From the NCBI GenBank assembly GCA_023434425.1, contig JAEYSS010000139.1, positions 1-6,300 of the forward strand: 6,300 nt of DNA, written 5' to 3'. Made by a program: the position numbers and the translations under genes. The stretch comes from Pseudomonadota bacterium. GTDB taxonomy: Bacteria; Pseudomonadota; Alphaproteobacteria; Ferrovibrionales; Ferrovibrionaceae. The notes under the pieces were generated by a model. That model was not told the origin of the DNA. It saw nothing but the letters and a program-made list of their open reading frames with translations, and made no database searches. Below, one piece after another: positions 1 to 5,153 of the stretch (positions within the stretch are counted from its first letter, which is position 1; each line of letters starts with the position of its first letter).

Positions 1-501
1 CTTTCAAAGAACATTCGCACTGTATGTACACCCGAGGGCATGAAGGATCGCGCGGCGCGCTCGGAAATGCTGCTCGGCGCCATGCTGGCCGGCATGGCCT
101 TTGCGAATGCGCCGGTCGCGGCGGTGCATGCGCTGGCCTATCCGGTGGGCGGGCATTTCCATGTGCCGCATGGGCTCTCCAACGCTTTGATGCTGCCGCA
201 TGTGCTGCGCTTCAATCTCGAAGTGCCGCTGGCCGCAGGGCAGTATGCCGAACTGGCGCCCATTCTGCTGCCCGGCAAAAGTTTCGGCACTGCGTCGGCA
301 GGTGCGGGCGCGCTGCTGGCGGAACTGGAAGCGATCATCGACGACGTGAAGCTGGAAAAGCAGCTGCGCCAGGTCGGCATCAGCCACAATCACCTGCCGA
401 TGCTGGCAAAGGATGCGATGAACCAGCAGCGCCTGCTGGTGAACAATCCGCGCGAGGTCGGTTACGACGACGCGCTGAAGATCTACGAACAGGCGCTGTG
501 A
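1..501 (+). CDS. Iron-containing alcohol dehydrogenase, C-terminal part (5' end outside window)
   Basis: The frame is open from base 1 to the TGA at 499-501, giving 166 residues; family members are usually about 380, so more than half of the gene lies to the left. These proteins oxidise alcohols or reduce aldehydes/ketones with NAD(P) and a divalent metal, usually iron. The visible part is the helical metal-binding C-terminal domain. The stretch VHALAYPVGG-FHVPHG (residues 42-58 of the visible part) carries two His (43 and 57) spaced 14 apart, matching the two C-terminal metal ligands of E. coli FucO (H263, H277). LSNALMLPHVLRFN follows, as in the family. The usual second His of the HxxxH stretch is Tyr here (residue 47). 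The ATG at 40 is internal (Met in TPEGMKDRAARSEM), not a start. The substrate cannot be told. A thioesterase gene starts 2 nt after the stop, suggesting one operon. The family call is secure. Confidence 0.93.
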   Translation, partial: LSKNIRTVCTPEGMKDRAARSEMLLGAMLAGMAFANAPVAAVHALAYPVGGHFHVPHGLSNALMLPHVLRFNLEVPLAAGQYAELAPILLPGKSFGTASAGAGALLAELEAIIDDVKLEKQLRQVGISHNHLPMLAKDAMNQQRLLVNNPREVGYDDALKIYEQAL

Positions 502-503
502 GC

Positions 504-947
504 ATGAGCGAAGTTATCGACCCCAGGCAGGAAGTGCGGGAAAACTATCGCCACTGCCTGATGATCCCGACGCGCCTGTCGGATATCGACGTCTACCAGC
601 ATGTCAACAACGTGCAGTATTACGCCTATTTCGACACGCTGGTGAATGACTACATGATCCGTTTCGGCGGGCTTGATATGCCGAGTGACAAGGTGATCGG
701 CCTGCTGGTGGAAAGCGGCTGCCGCTTCCACAAGTCGCTGAACTACCCCGAGACGGTGGAGGGCTGGCTGCGCACCGTGAAGCTCGGCAATTCCTCGGCG
801 CGCCACGAGATCGCGCTGTTCCGCGAAGGCGATCCGCATCCCGCCGCGACCGGCCATTTCGTGCATGTGTTCGTCGAGCGCGGCGTGCAGAAACCGGCGC
901 CGATCCCGCCAAAGATCCGCGCGGCGCTGGAGAAGATTCTGGTGTAG
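504..947 (+). CDS. Acyl-CoA thioesterase, 4HBT/YbgC-like hotdog fold
   Basis: This is a 147-residue protein, the normal size for a single hotdog domain. The signature is near the N-terminus: RLSDIDVYQHVNNVQYYAYFD (residues 24-44), where Asp29 corresponds to the catalytic Asp of 4-hydroxybenzoyl-CoA thioesterase, and HVNN (33-36) is typical of the YbgC/FadM-type subgroup. Such enzymes are cytosolic oligomers that hydrolyse acyl-CoA to free acid and CoA. The ATG at 504 is chosen because the reading frame upstream of it overlaps the dehydrogenase completely and has no family similarity; the start lies 2 nt after the dehydrogenase stop, so translational coupling is likely. There is no strong Shine-Dalgarno sequence. 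The acyl chain specificity is not visible. Pairing with an alcohol dehydrogenase suggests turnover of an acyl-CoA or aldehyde intermediate, which is inference only. Confidence 0.92.
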   Translation: MSEVIDPRQEVRENYRHCLMIPTRLSDIDVYQHVNNVQYYAYFDTLVNDYMIRFGGLDMPSDKVIGLLVESGCRFHKSLNYPETVEGWLRTVKLGNSSARHEIALFREGDPHPAATGHFVHVFVERGVQKPAPIPPKIRAALEKILV

Positions 948-988
948 GACCGCATTGCGCGGCACTCACACCTCATCACACCACAACT

Positions 989-1076
989 GTCATGGCCGGG
1001 CTTGTCCCGGCCATCCACGCCTTATCGCGGCCTGGAAGAGAAAGACGTGGATGCCCGGGACAAGCCCGGGCATGAC
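989..1076. repeat. REP-like palindromes 1 and 2, convergent pair
   Basis: Unit 1 (989-1019) has the perfect stem ATGGCCGGG (992-1000) / CCCGGCCAT (1006-1014) around the loop CTTGT, flanked by GTC on the left and CCACG on the right. Unit 2 (1046-1076) is the same type in the opposite orientation: ATGCCCGGG (1051-1059), loop ACAAG, CCCGGGCAT (1065-1073), flanked by CGTGG and GAC. The two face each other across 26 nt, so the pair could also fold into one long stem-loop. The first stem lies 44 nt after the thioesterase stop. No T-run follows either stem, so they are not typical intrinsic terminators. Confidence 0.9.
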
Positions 1077-1109
1077 ACATGGGGGAATCGACAACCCCTC
1101 CCGCACCCG

Positions 1110-1243
1110 TCACCCCAGGACTTGATCCGGGGCTCTCAGGCCGAATGAGCCTAATGTTTGTGTCAGGCCCGACGGATCATCTCACGCGGTGAAACGCGAT
1201 GGATCCTCGGCCAGGAGAGCTTTCTTGGGCCCGGGGATGACGG
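1110..1243. repeat. REP-like palindromes 3 and 4, degenerate convergent pair
   Basis: Unit 3 (about 1110-1140) reads GTCACCCCAGGA, loop CTTGA, TCCGGGGCTCTCAGG. It is a related but imperfect palindrome with one unpaired A in the left arm. Unit 4 (about 1198-1243) is in the opposite orientation: it starts GATGGATCCTCGG and ends GCCCGGGGATGACGG, but the centre is expanded by extra sequence compared with the 5-nt loop of the intact copies. Both look like diverged members of the family present at 989-1076 and 1323-1496. Confidence 0.6.
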
Positions 1244-1322
1244 TTGTGGTGTTGAGAGACCGCGCATGCTGCTGATGCAGGACACTTATTGGAAGCGGCT
1301 GTCTTCAAAGCAAGCGGTCCGA

Positions 1323-1353
1323 CGTGGATGGCCGGGTCGAGCCCGGCCATGAC
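1323..1353. repeat. REP-like palindrome 5
   Basis: Perfect stem ATGGCCGGG (1328-1336) / CCCGGCCAT (1342-1350) around loop TCGAG, flanked by CGTGG on the left and GAC on the right. The orientation is the same as units 2, 4 and 7. It is the only copy without an obvious oppositely oriented partner directly upstream. Confidence 0.88.
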
Positions 1354-1394
1354 ACAAGGGGTGGGAGCAATCATCGATGTTCCAGTCCCACACT

Positions 1395-1496
1395 CGTCAT
1401 CACCGGGCTTGTCCCGGTGATCCATCTGTCAGTTCTGTAAGGCCATGATCACGCCGATATGGAGATGGATGCCCGGCACAAGGCCGGGCATGACGG
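1395..1496. repeat. REP-like palindromes 6 and 7, convergent pair
   Basis: Unit 6 (1395-1427) has stem ATCACCGGG (1399-1407) / CCCGGTGAT (1413-1421) with loop CTTGT. Unit 7 (1463-1496) has stem ATGCCCGGC (1469-1477) / GCCGGGCAT (1483-1491) with loop ACAAG and lies in the opposite orientation. Arm sequences differ between units, but each change is matched in the opposite arm. The palindrome is therefore conserved as a structure, as expected for REP elements. Confidence 0.9.
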
Positions 1497-1543
1497 TTTG
1501 GATTTTGACGCATGCGCATAACATCAGCGAAGCGTTGCCGCAG

Positions 1544-1571
1544 TTGGGCCTGCGACACTCCTATCCATAAA
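1544..1571 (+). promoter_or_regulatory. Possible promoter of the small membrane protein gene
   Basis: TTGGGC (1544-1549) and CATAAA (1566-1571) are separated by 16 nt and resemble a weak sigma-70 type -35/-10 pair. The -10 candidate overlaps the palindrome ATAAATTTAT (1567-1576), an AT-rich island in a GC-rich region. This is a pattern match only, with weak consensus fit. Confidence 0.25.
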
Positions 1572-1659
1572 TTTATCTCGGAATTTTCCCGTATGCCGCT
1601 ATGCTGCCCGGCAGGCAGGTTGCACCGCATGCGCGCGGTGTCCGAGGGGAAGTACAGTC

Positions 1660-1845
1660 ATGCTGTTTCGTGATGCGCCGGCGCAGTCCGGCAACAGGAA
1701 GGTCGTGCTGATCGGCATCGTCGCGGCCGTGATCGCCGCCTTTGCGATCCTCGACAACGACCGCGTCTCGGCCATGCTGGCGGGTGCTGCCCTGCTCGGG
1801 GTCGGCCTGCTGCTGGTCCTGCCGGTGCGCGAGCCGGCCGGCTGA
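1660..1845 (+). CDS. Small two-helix membrane protein, unknown function
   Basis: This frame encodes 61 residues and I do not recognise a family. Two hydrophobic segments are visible: about residues 15-31 (VVLIGIVAAVIAAFAIL) and about 38-55 (AMLAGAALLGVGLLLVLP), joined by a short polar turn DNDR (32-35). Positive residues before the first helix (R4, R13, K14) and after the second (R57) suggest both ends face the cytoplasm. A purine-rich Shine-Dalgarno-like stretch GAGGGGA (1644-1650) lies 9 nt before the ATG, which supports translation from this start. The gene stands alone, between the REP cluster and the ATAAG array, and is convergent with the permease gene. Overlapping minus-strand frames here lack such support. 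It could be a small stress or inner-membrane protein; this is not determined. Confidence 0.65.
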   Translation: MLFRDAPAQSGNRKVVLIGIVAAVIAAFAILDNDRVSAMLAGAALLGVGLLLVLPVREPAG

Positions 1846-1991
1846 GCTCTGCTGCCAAATCCTGTCGGGATTGAACATCCGGCCTTTCTGATGTACACTT
1901 TATGTTCTCATGCTGCCCGACAATCCCGTCGCGCGGCCTGATCGTTGTTGGTCATCGTAAAGCAGGCGGAAGCTCCGGATCGGAGCACCGT
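1846..1991. other. Intergenic spacer between small gene and ATAAG array
   Basis: No gene is seen. A perfect 6-bp stem with a 3-nt loop, GCTCCG (1972-1977) / CGGAGC (1981-1986), lies just before the ATAAG array. An 8-bp inverted pair, CGGGATTG (1866-1873) and CAATCCCG (1921-1928), sits 47 nt apart. Neither is followed by a T-run on the + strand, so no clear terminator for the small gene is visible. Confidence 0.5.
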
Positions 1992-2117
1992 ATAAGCCGG
2001 AATAAGCATCAAATAAGGGTCAAATAAGCAAAAATAAGCACGCTATAAGCCGAAATAAGGTGCTTATAGGCCCGGATAAGACCTCAATAAGACCCGATAA
2101 GATCCGGATAAGTGGCT
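1992..2117. repeat. Helically phased ATAAG array, six 21-bp units
   Basis: Six units of exactly 21 bp begin at 1992, 2013, 2034, 2055, 2076 and 2097. Each starts with ATAAG and holds a second ATAAG 11 bp later (10 bp in the first unit): 2002, 2024, 2045, 2066, 2087 and 2108. Eleven of the twelve positions are perfect; the one at 2066 is ATAGG. A further in-phase ATAAA sits at 2129. Mean spacing is about 10.5 bp, one turn of B-DNA, so all sites lie on the same helix face. The 5- and 6-nt spacers are different from unit to unit, so the pentamer rather than the whole unit is conserved. I saw no other + strand ATAAG in the window. Stops fall in all three + frames and in all minus frames across the array, so it is not coding. 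It lies between the 3' ends of two convergent genes. Function unknown. Confidence 0.93.
2043..2069. repeat. 8-bp inverted repeat in the middle of the ATAAG array
   Basis: CTATAAGC (2043-2050) and GCTTATAG (2062-2069) are perfect inverted copies separated by 11 nt. The right arm contains the only inverted pentamer of the array (CTTAT, 2063-2067) and overlaps the single degenerate direct copy (ATAGG, 2066-2070). The centre lies close to the midpoint of the array. Confidence 0.6.
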
Positions 2118-2126
2118 GGCGGACTT

Positions 2127-2151
2127 GAATAAACGGCCGTTTTCACGGCCG
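2127..2151 (-). terminator. Intrinsic terminator of the ABC-2 permease gene
   Basis: Read on the minus strand, CGGCCGT (from 2151 to 2145) pairs perfectly with ACGGCCG (2140 to 2134) around the tetraloop GAAA, and is followed by TTTATTC. A 7-bp GC-rich stem, a stable GNRA loop and a U-rich tail make a compact Rho-independent terminator. The TGA stop codon of the permease (2145-2143) spans the last stem base and the first two loop bases. The U-rich tail includes the last in-phase ATAAA of the neighbouring array. Confidence 0.75.
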
Positions 2152-2943
2152 CAGGCGGTAGCCGCGTTTCAGCAGGGCGTAGCAGCCGAGCCACAGCGCC
2201 ACGGCCACTGCGCCGAGCGCGATCCCGCCCAGCAGCACGTCGCCGTCGGTATGGCCGGTCAGGCCGAAGCGGAAGCCGTCGATCATGAAGAAAAACGGGT
2301 TGGCATGGGCGGCGGCATACCAGAAGGGCGGCAGGGCCTGCACCGAGTAAAAGGTGCCCGAGAGAAACGCCAGCGGCGTGACGACGAAGTTGGTCACAGC
2401 CGCCATATGGTCGAATTTCTGGCTCCACAGCCCGGCGATCACCCCGGTCAGGCTCAGGATCAGCGCGCCGGCAAAGGCGAAGTAGACGGCGGCCAGCCAG
2501 TCATGCACCTGGATCGGCGCGAAGGGGAAGATCGCGGCGGCCACCGCCAGCGCCACCAGCAACCCACGGGTGACGCCGGCCAGTGCATAGGCGACCAGCA
2601 ACTCGCCCGGGCTGATCGGCGGCATCAGCACGTCGACGATATTGCCCTGCACCTTCGAGATCATGATCGAGGAGGAGGTATTGGCGAAGGCATTCTGGGT
2701 GGTGGCCATCATGATCAGGCCGGGCGCCAGGAAGTCGACAAACGGCATGCCGGCGATGTGGCGCACCGCGCCGCCGAGCGCCAGCGCGAAGACGGCGAAG
2801 AACAGCAGCGTCGTCACCATCGGCGCCAGCACGGTCTGGGTCACGACCTTGAGGAAGCGCTGCACTTCCTTGACGTAGAGCGTCCACAGGCCGAGCCAGT
2901 TGACCGGGCCATAGCTGCGGGGTGCTAACAGGGGTGTCGACAT
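2143..2943 (-). CDS. ABC-2 type transporter permease, YadH-like
   Basis: This 266-residue inner-membrane protein is of the size and layout of YadH/NodJ-type ABC-2 permeases. About six hydrophobic segments are visible (near residues 38-58, 70-82, 115-140, 148-171, 182-203 and 236-257). Family landmarks are FLAPGLIMMATTQNAFAN (71-88), the cytoplasmic segment KVQGNIVDVLMPPISPGEL (97-115) that contacts the ATPase, and GTFYSVQALPPFWYAAAHANP (196-216). E. coli YadH has clearly similar stretches at the same places. The start ATG is the complement of 2941-2943; the Shine-Dalgarno upstream is weak. ABC-2 permeases work with a separate ATPase to export lipids, polysaccharides or drugs, but no ATPase gene lies in the window: upstream is the divergent GTPase gene, and downstream the gene ends at a terminator. 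The substrate is unknown. Confidence 0.92.
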   Translation of the reverse strand: MSTPLLAPRSYGPVNWLGLWTLYVKEVQRFLKVVTQTVLAPMVTTLLFFAVFALALGGAVRHIAGMPFVDFLAPGLIMMATTQNAFANTSSSIMISKVQGNIVDVLMPPISPGELLVAYALAGVTRGLLVALAVAAAIFPFAPIQVHDWLAAVYFAFAGALILSLTGVIAGLWSQKFDHMAAVTNFVVTPLAFLSGTFYSVQALPPFWYAAAHANPFFFMIDGFRFGLTGHTDGDVLLGGIALGAVAVALWLGCYALLKRGYRLRP

Positions 2944-2966
2944 GCGGGACTTTCGCCGGGCGGCTG

Positions 2967-2996
2967 TTGTTCGGGCGTCTACATAGCGCGTATGGT
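2967..2996 (+). promoter_or_regulatory. Possible promoter for the GTPase operon
   Basis: TTGTTC (2967-2972) and TATGGT (2991-2996), 18 nt apart, resemble a sigma-70 type promoter in the 59-bp gap between the divergent permease and GTPase genes. Initiation about 7 nt after the -10 would fall at or next to the ATG at 3003, which would give a leaderless mRNA. No good Shine-Dalgarno precedes that ATG. Low-confidence pattern match. Confidence 0.3.
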
Positions 2997-3002
2997 GCGC
3001 CT

Positions 3003-3968
3003 ATGCAAAAGGCCCCCGATTCAGCCGCCGATTCAGCCGTCCTGCCGGACTGGCTGCCGGGGCTGCTGGCCGGCGAACGCGCCGCGCTGGCGCGGGCGAT
3101 CACGGCGGTCGAGAACGAGACCGATGAGGCCCGTCTGGTGCTGCAGGCGATCCGCGGCCGGCTCGGCCATGCGCTGGTGGTCGGTTTCACCGGCGCGCCC
3201 GGCGCCGGCAAGTCGACGCTGGTCTCGGCCTATGTCGGCGAGCTGCGCAAACGCGACCAGAGCGTCGGTGTCGTCGCGGTCGATCCGTCCAGTCCTCTGA
3301 CTGGCGGTGCCATCCTCGGCGACCGCATCCGCATGACGCAGCATGCCGCCGATCCGGGCGTCTTCATCCGCAGCCTCGCCAGCCGCGGCCATCTCGGCGG
3401 ACTTTCCCGGACTGCTGCCCGCGTGATCGACGTGTTCGATGCTTCGGGCCGCGATGTCGTGGTGGTGGAAACCGTCGGCACCGGGCAGTCCGAGGTCGAG
3501 ATCGCCGAGATCGCCGATGTGCGCGTGGTGGTGAATGCGCCGGGCCTGGGCGACGACGTACAGGCGATCAAGGCCGGCATTCTCGAAATCGCCGATGTGC
3601 TGGTGGTCAACAAATCCGACCTTCCGCTGGCCGAACGCTCGGCGCGCCAGCTGGCGGCGATGAGTGCACAAAGAGGTCAGGGCGCCGTGCCGGTGCTGCA
3701 GACCAGCGCCATGCAGGGCAGCGGCGTGGCCGAACTCACCGATGCCATTGCCGCCATCGGCCGGCGCAAGCGGCCCGATCCGCGCGCCCGCACCCGGCGC
3801 CTGCTGCAGAATCTGGTGCTCGACCGCCTGCGCCGCAGCCTGGCCGACCTGCCGGCCGCCGAGCTCGACACGCTGGCCGATGCGGTGCTGGCCGGCCGCC
3901 TCGATATCGAAACCGCCGCCTACCAGATCATCGACACACTCGTATCCTCGCTCCCCAAACAGAAGTAG
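3003..3968 (+). CDS. meaB: MeaB/ArgK-type GTPase (methylmalonyl-CoA mutase-associated)
   Basis: The protein has 321 residues, close to the usual 320-335. MeaB is a G3E-family P-loop GTPase that escorts adenosylcobalamin-dependent methylmalonyl-CoA mutase, gating cofactor loading and protecting or rescuing the enzyme. Motifs seen in order: Walker A GAPGAGKST (64-72), VDPSSPLTGGAILGDRIRM (93-111), ETVGTGQSE (156-164), the basal NAPGLGDDVQAIKAGI region (178-193), the guanine-specificity motif NKSD (203-206) and the G5 region TSA (234-236). The C-terminal helical arm typical of the family follows. The frame is open further upstream to an ATG at 2922, but that start overlaps the permease start, and 3003 gives the expected length. 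No mutase gene is in the window. The gene is first in a tight operon with an aminotransferase and an acyl-CoA dehydrogenase. Older databases call this family LAO/AO transport ATPase, which is misleading. Confidence 0.94.
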   Translation: MQKAPDSAADSAVLPDWLPGLLAGERAALARAITAVENETDEARLVLQAIRGRLGHALVVGFTGAPGAGKSTLVSAYVGELRKRDQSVGVVAVDPSSPLTGGAILGDRIRMTQHAADPGVFIRSLASRGHLGGLSRTAARVIDVFDASGRDVVVVETVGTGQSEVEIAEIADVRVVVNAPGLGDDVQAIKAGILEIADVLVVNKSDLPLAERSARQLAAMSAQRGQGAVPVLQTSAMQGSGVAELTDAIAAIGRRKRPDPRARTRRLLQNLVLDRLRRSLADLPAAELDTLADAVLAGRLDIETAAYQIIDTLVSSLPKQK

Positions 3969-3980
3969 TTCAACCCGATC

Positions 3981-5144
3981 ATGTCCGAAGCCGTCATCTG
4001 CTCCAACATCCTCGATATCCCCGGTTCGCGCATTCGCCTCGTTACCCGCGCCTCCGCCGACATTCCCGACATGATCAAGCTGTGGTTCGGCGAAGGCGAC
4101 GAACCGACACCGGCTTTCGTGCGCGAGGGCGCCAAGGCGGCATTGGATCGCGGCGAAACCTTCTATACCGCCAATCGCGGCATCGCGCCGCTGCTGCAGG
4201 CGATCCACGACTATCTGCTGCGCGCCTACGGTGCCGATATTCCGGCCGAGCGCACGGTGGTGACGGCGTCCGGCATGAACGCCATCATGATCACCATCCA
4301 GTGCCTGATCGAACCGGGCGACAGCGCCGTGATCATCGGGCCGCTCTGGCCGAACGGTCGCTCGGCGGTGCGCGCCATGGGCGGCGAGCCGCGCGATGTC
4401 TACCTGCAGCCGCAGGACGACGGCCGCTGGAAACTCGATCTGCAGCAGCTTTTCGATGCCTGCGACGAGACCACCAGGCTGATCATGATCAACAGCCCGG
4501 GCAATCCGACCGGCTGGGTGGCGACCGAGGAAGAGCTGACGACCATCCTCGATTTCTGCCGCGAGCGCGGCATCTGGATCCTGTCCGACGAGGTCTATGG
4601 CCGCATCGTCTATAACGGCGCCAGGCATGCGCCGAGCTATTACACACTGGCCGGACCGGAAGATCCGGTGGTGATCATCAATTCGTTTTCCAAGAGCTGG
4701 TCGATGACCGGCTGGCGTCTGGGCTGGATCGTGGCGCCGCCGCGGCTCTGCACCGCCATCGAGAAGATGACTGAGTTCAACATCTCGCATCCCACCACCT
4801 TCGTGCAGTGGGGCGGTGTCGCGGCGCTGAATGAGGGCGACGAATACATACAGGGCCTCGTCGAAAGATATAAACGCGCCGCCGACATGGTCTACCAGGC
4901 GCTGGCGCCGCTGCCGCGCGTGACACTCGGCAAGCCGGAAGGCGCCTTCTATGCCTTCTTTGCGCTCGACGGTCTGACCGACAGCGTCGAACTCTGCAAG
5001 CAGATCGCACGTGAAGCCCAGGTCGGCCTGGCGCCCGGCGTCGCCTTCGGTCCGGCCGGCGAAGGCCGCATCCGGCTGTGCTACGCGGCCTCGCTGCCGA
5101 AACTGTCGCAGGCGCTCGAACGCTTGGTGCCGCTGCTGAAATAG
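3981..5144 (+). CDS. Class I/II pyridoxal-phosphate aminotransferase
   Basis: A 387-residue fold-type I aminotransferase of normal length, beginning 12 nt after the GTPase stop. PLP-site residues are all visible: Asn175 in NSPGNPTGW (171-179), Asp203 and Tyr206 in SDEVYGRI (202-209), Schiff-base Lys238 in SFSKSWSMTGWRLGW (235-249) with Arg246 for the phosphate, and carboxylate-binding Arg365 in RIRLCYA (363-369). It should move an amino group between an amino acid and a 2-oxo acid in the cytosol. The subgroup is the broad aspartate aminotransferase-like one; the amino donor cannot be read from sequence. Its place between a MeaB GTPase and an acyl-CoA dehydrogenase suggests amino-acid catabolism feeding acyl-CoA oxidation, which is inference. 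No strong Shine-Dalgarno is present; coupling to the upstream gene is likely. Confidence 0.94.
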   Translation: MSEAVICSNILDIPGSRIRLVTRASADIPDMIKLWFGEGDEPTPAFVREGAKAALDRGETFYTANRGIAPLLQAIHDYLLRAYGADIPAERTVVTASGMNAIMITIQCLIEPGDSAVIIGPLWPNGRSAVRAMGGEPRDVYLQPQDDGRWKLDLQQLFDACDETTRLIMINSPGNPTGWVATEEELTTILDFCRERGIWILSDEVYGRIVYNGARHAPSYYTLAGPEDPVVIINSFSKSWSMTGWRLGWIVAPPRLCTAIEKMTEFNISHPTTFVQWGGVAALNEGDEYIQGLVERYKRAADMVYQALAPLPRVTLGKPEGAFYAFFALDGLTDSVELCKQIAREAQVGLAPGVAFGPAGEGRIRLCYAASLPKLSQALERLVPLLK

Positions 5145-5153
5145 GGGACGTGA

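Larger units (their letters stand above)
948..1659. other. Long intergenic region without a credible gene, carrying REP-like palindromes
   Basis: About 710 bp separate the thioesterase from the next plausible gene. Open frames on both strands here are short and translate repeat sequence (for example peptides containing MAGLDPAIH or DKPGDDE). Such peptides are frequently mis-annotated from alphaproteobacterial palindromic repeats. The region from 989 to 1496 holds seven palindromic units, listed separately. The rest (about 1497-1659) has lower GC around 1560-1595, including a perfect 10-bp palindrome ATAAATTTAT at 1567-1576, and probably carries the promoter and ribosome binding site of the downstream small gene. 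Confidence 0.8.

Noticed and set aside
24..503. N-terminal extension of the thioesterase frame back to an ATG at 24
   Set aside because: It overlaps the dehydrogenase in another frame and has no family similarity; the ATG at 504 gives the normal hotdog domain length.
992..1014. Intrinsic terminator of the thioesterase gene
   Set aside because: The stem is strong but no T-run follows; it matches the dispersed REP family, so a terminator role is not supported by sequence.
1158..1425. Small open frames on both strands within the repeat cluster
   Set aside because: Their translations are made of repeat sequence (DKPGDDE, MAGLDPAIH type), a known source of spurious proteins.
2072..2112. DnaA boxes / replication origin iterons (TTATCC on the minus strand)
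   Set aside because: Only TTATCC is shared; the CACA end of the DnaA box is absent in every copy and no replication gene is near.
1992..2112. Rho utilisation site on the minus strand (CTTAT repeats every 10-11 nt after the permease)
   Set aside because: The spacing is similar to that of Rho contacts, but pyrimidine-C dimers are not present at every unit, the region is not clearly C-rich and G-poor, and an intrinsic terminator already lies upstream. Kept only as an alternative.
989..2117. CRISPR array
   Set aside because: The REP units are palindromes in mixed orientation at irregular spacing, and the ATAAG units are far too short with 5-6 nt spacers; no cas gene is present.
2006..2126. Heptapeptide-repeat reading of the ATAAG array ([N/D]K-x-x-I-[S/G/R]-x) in one + frame
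   Set aside because: A 21-bp period keeps any frame, so a 7-residue repeat is automatic. There is no ATG start, a TAA lies just upstream at 2003 and the frame ends at 2126; no protein is likely.
2125..2928. A 267-codon + strand frame opposite the permease
   Set aside because: The translation is His/Gln/Arg-rich with no domain, while the minus strand encodes a clear ABC-2 permease. Antisense shadow.
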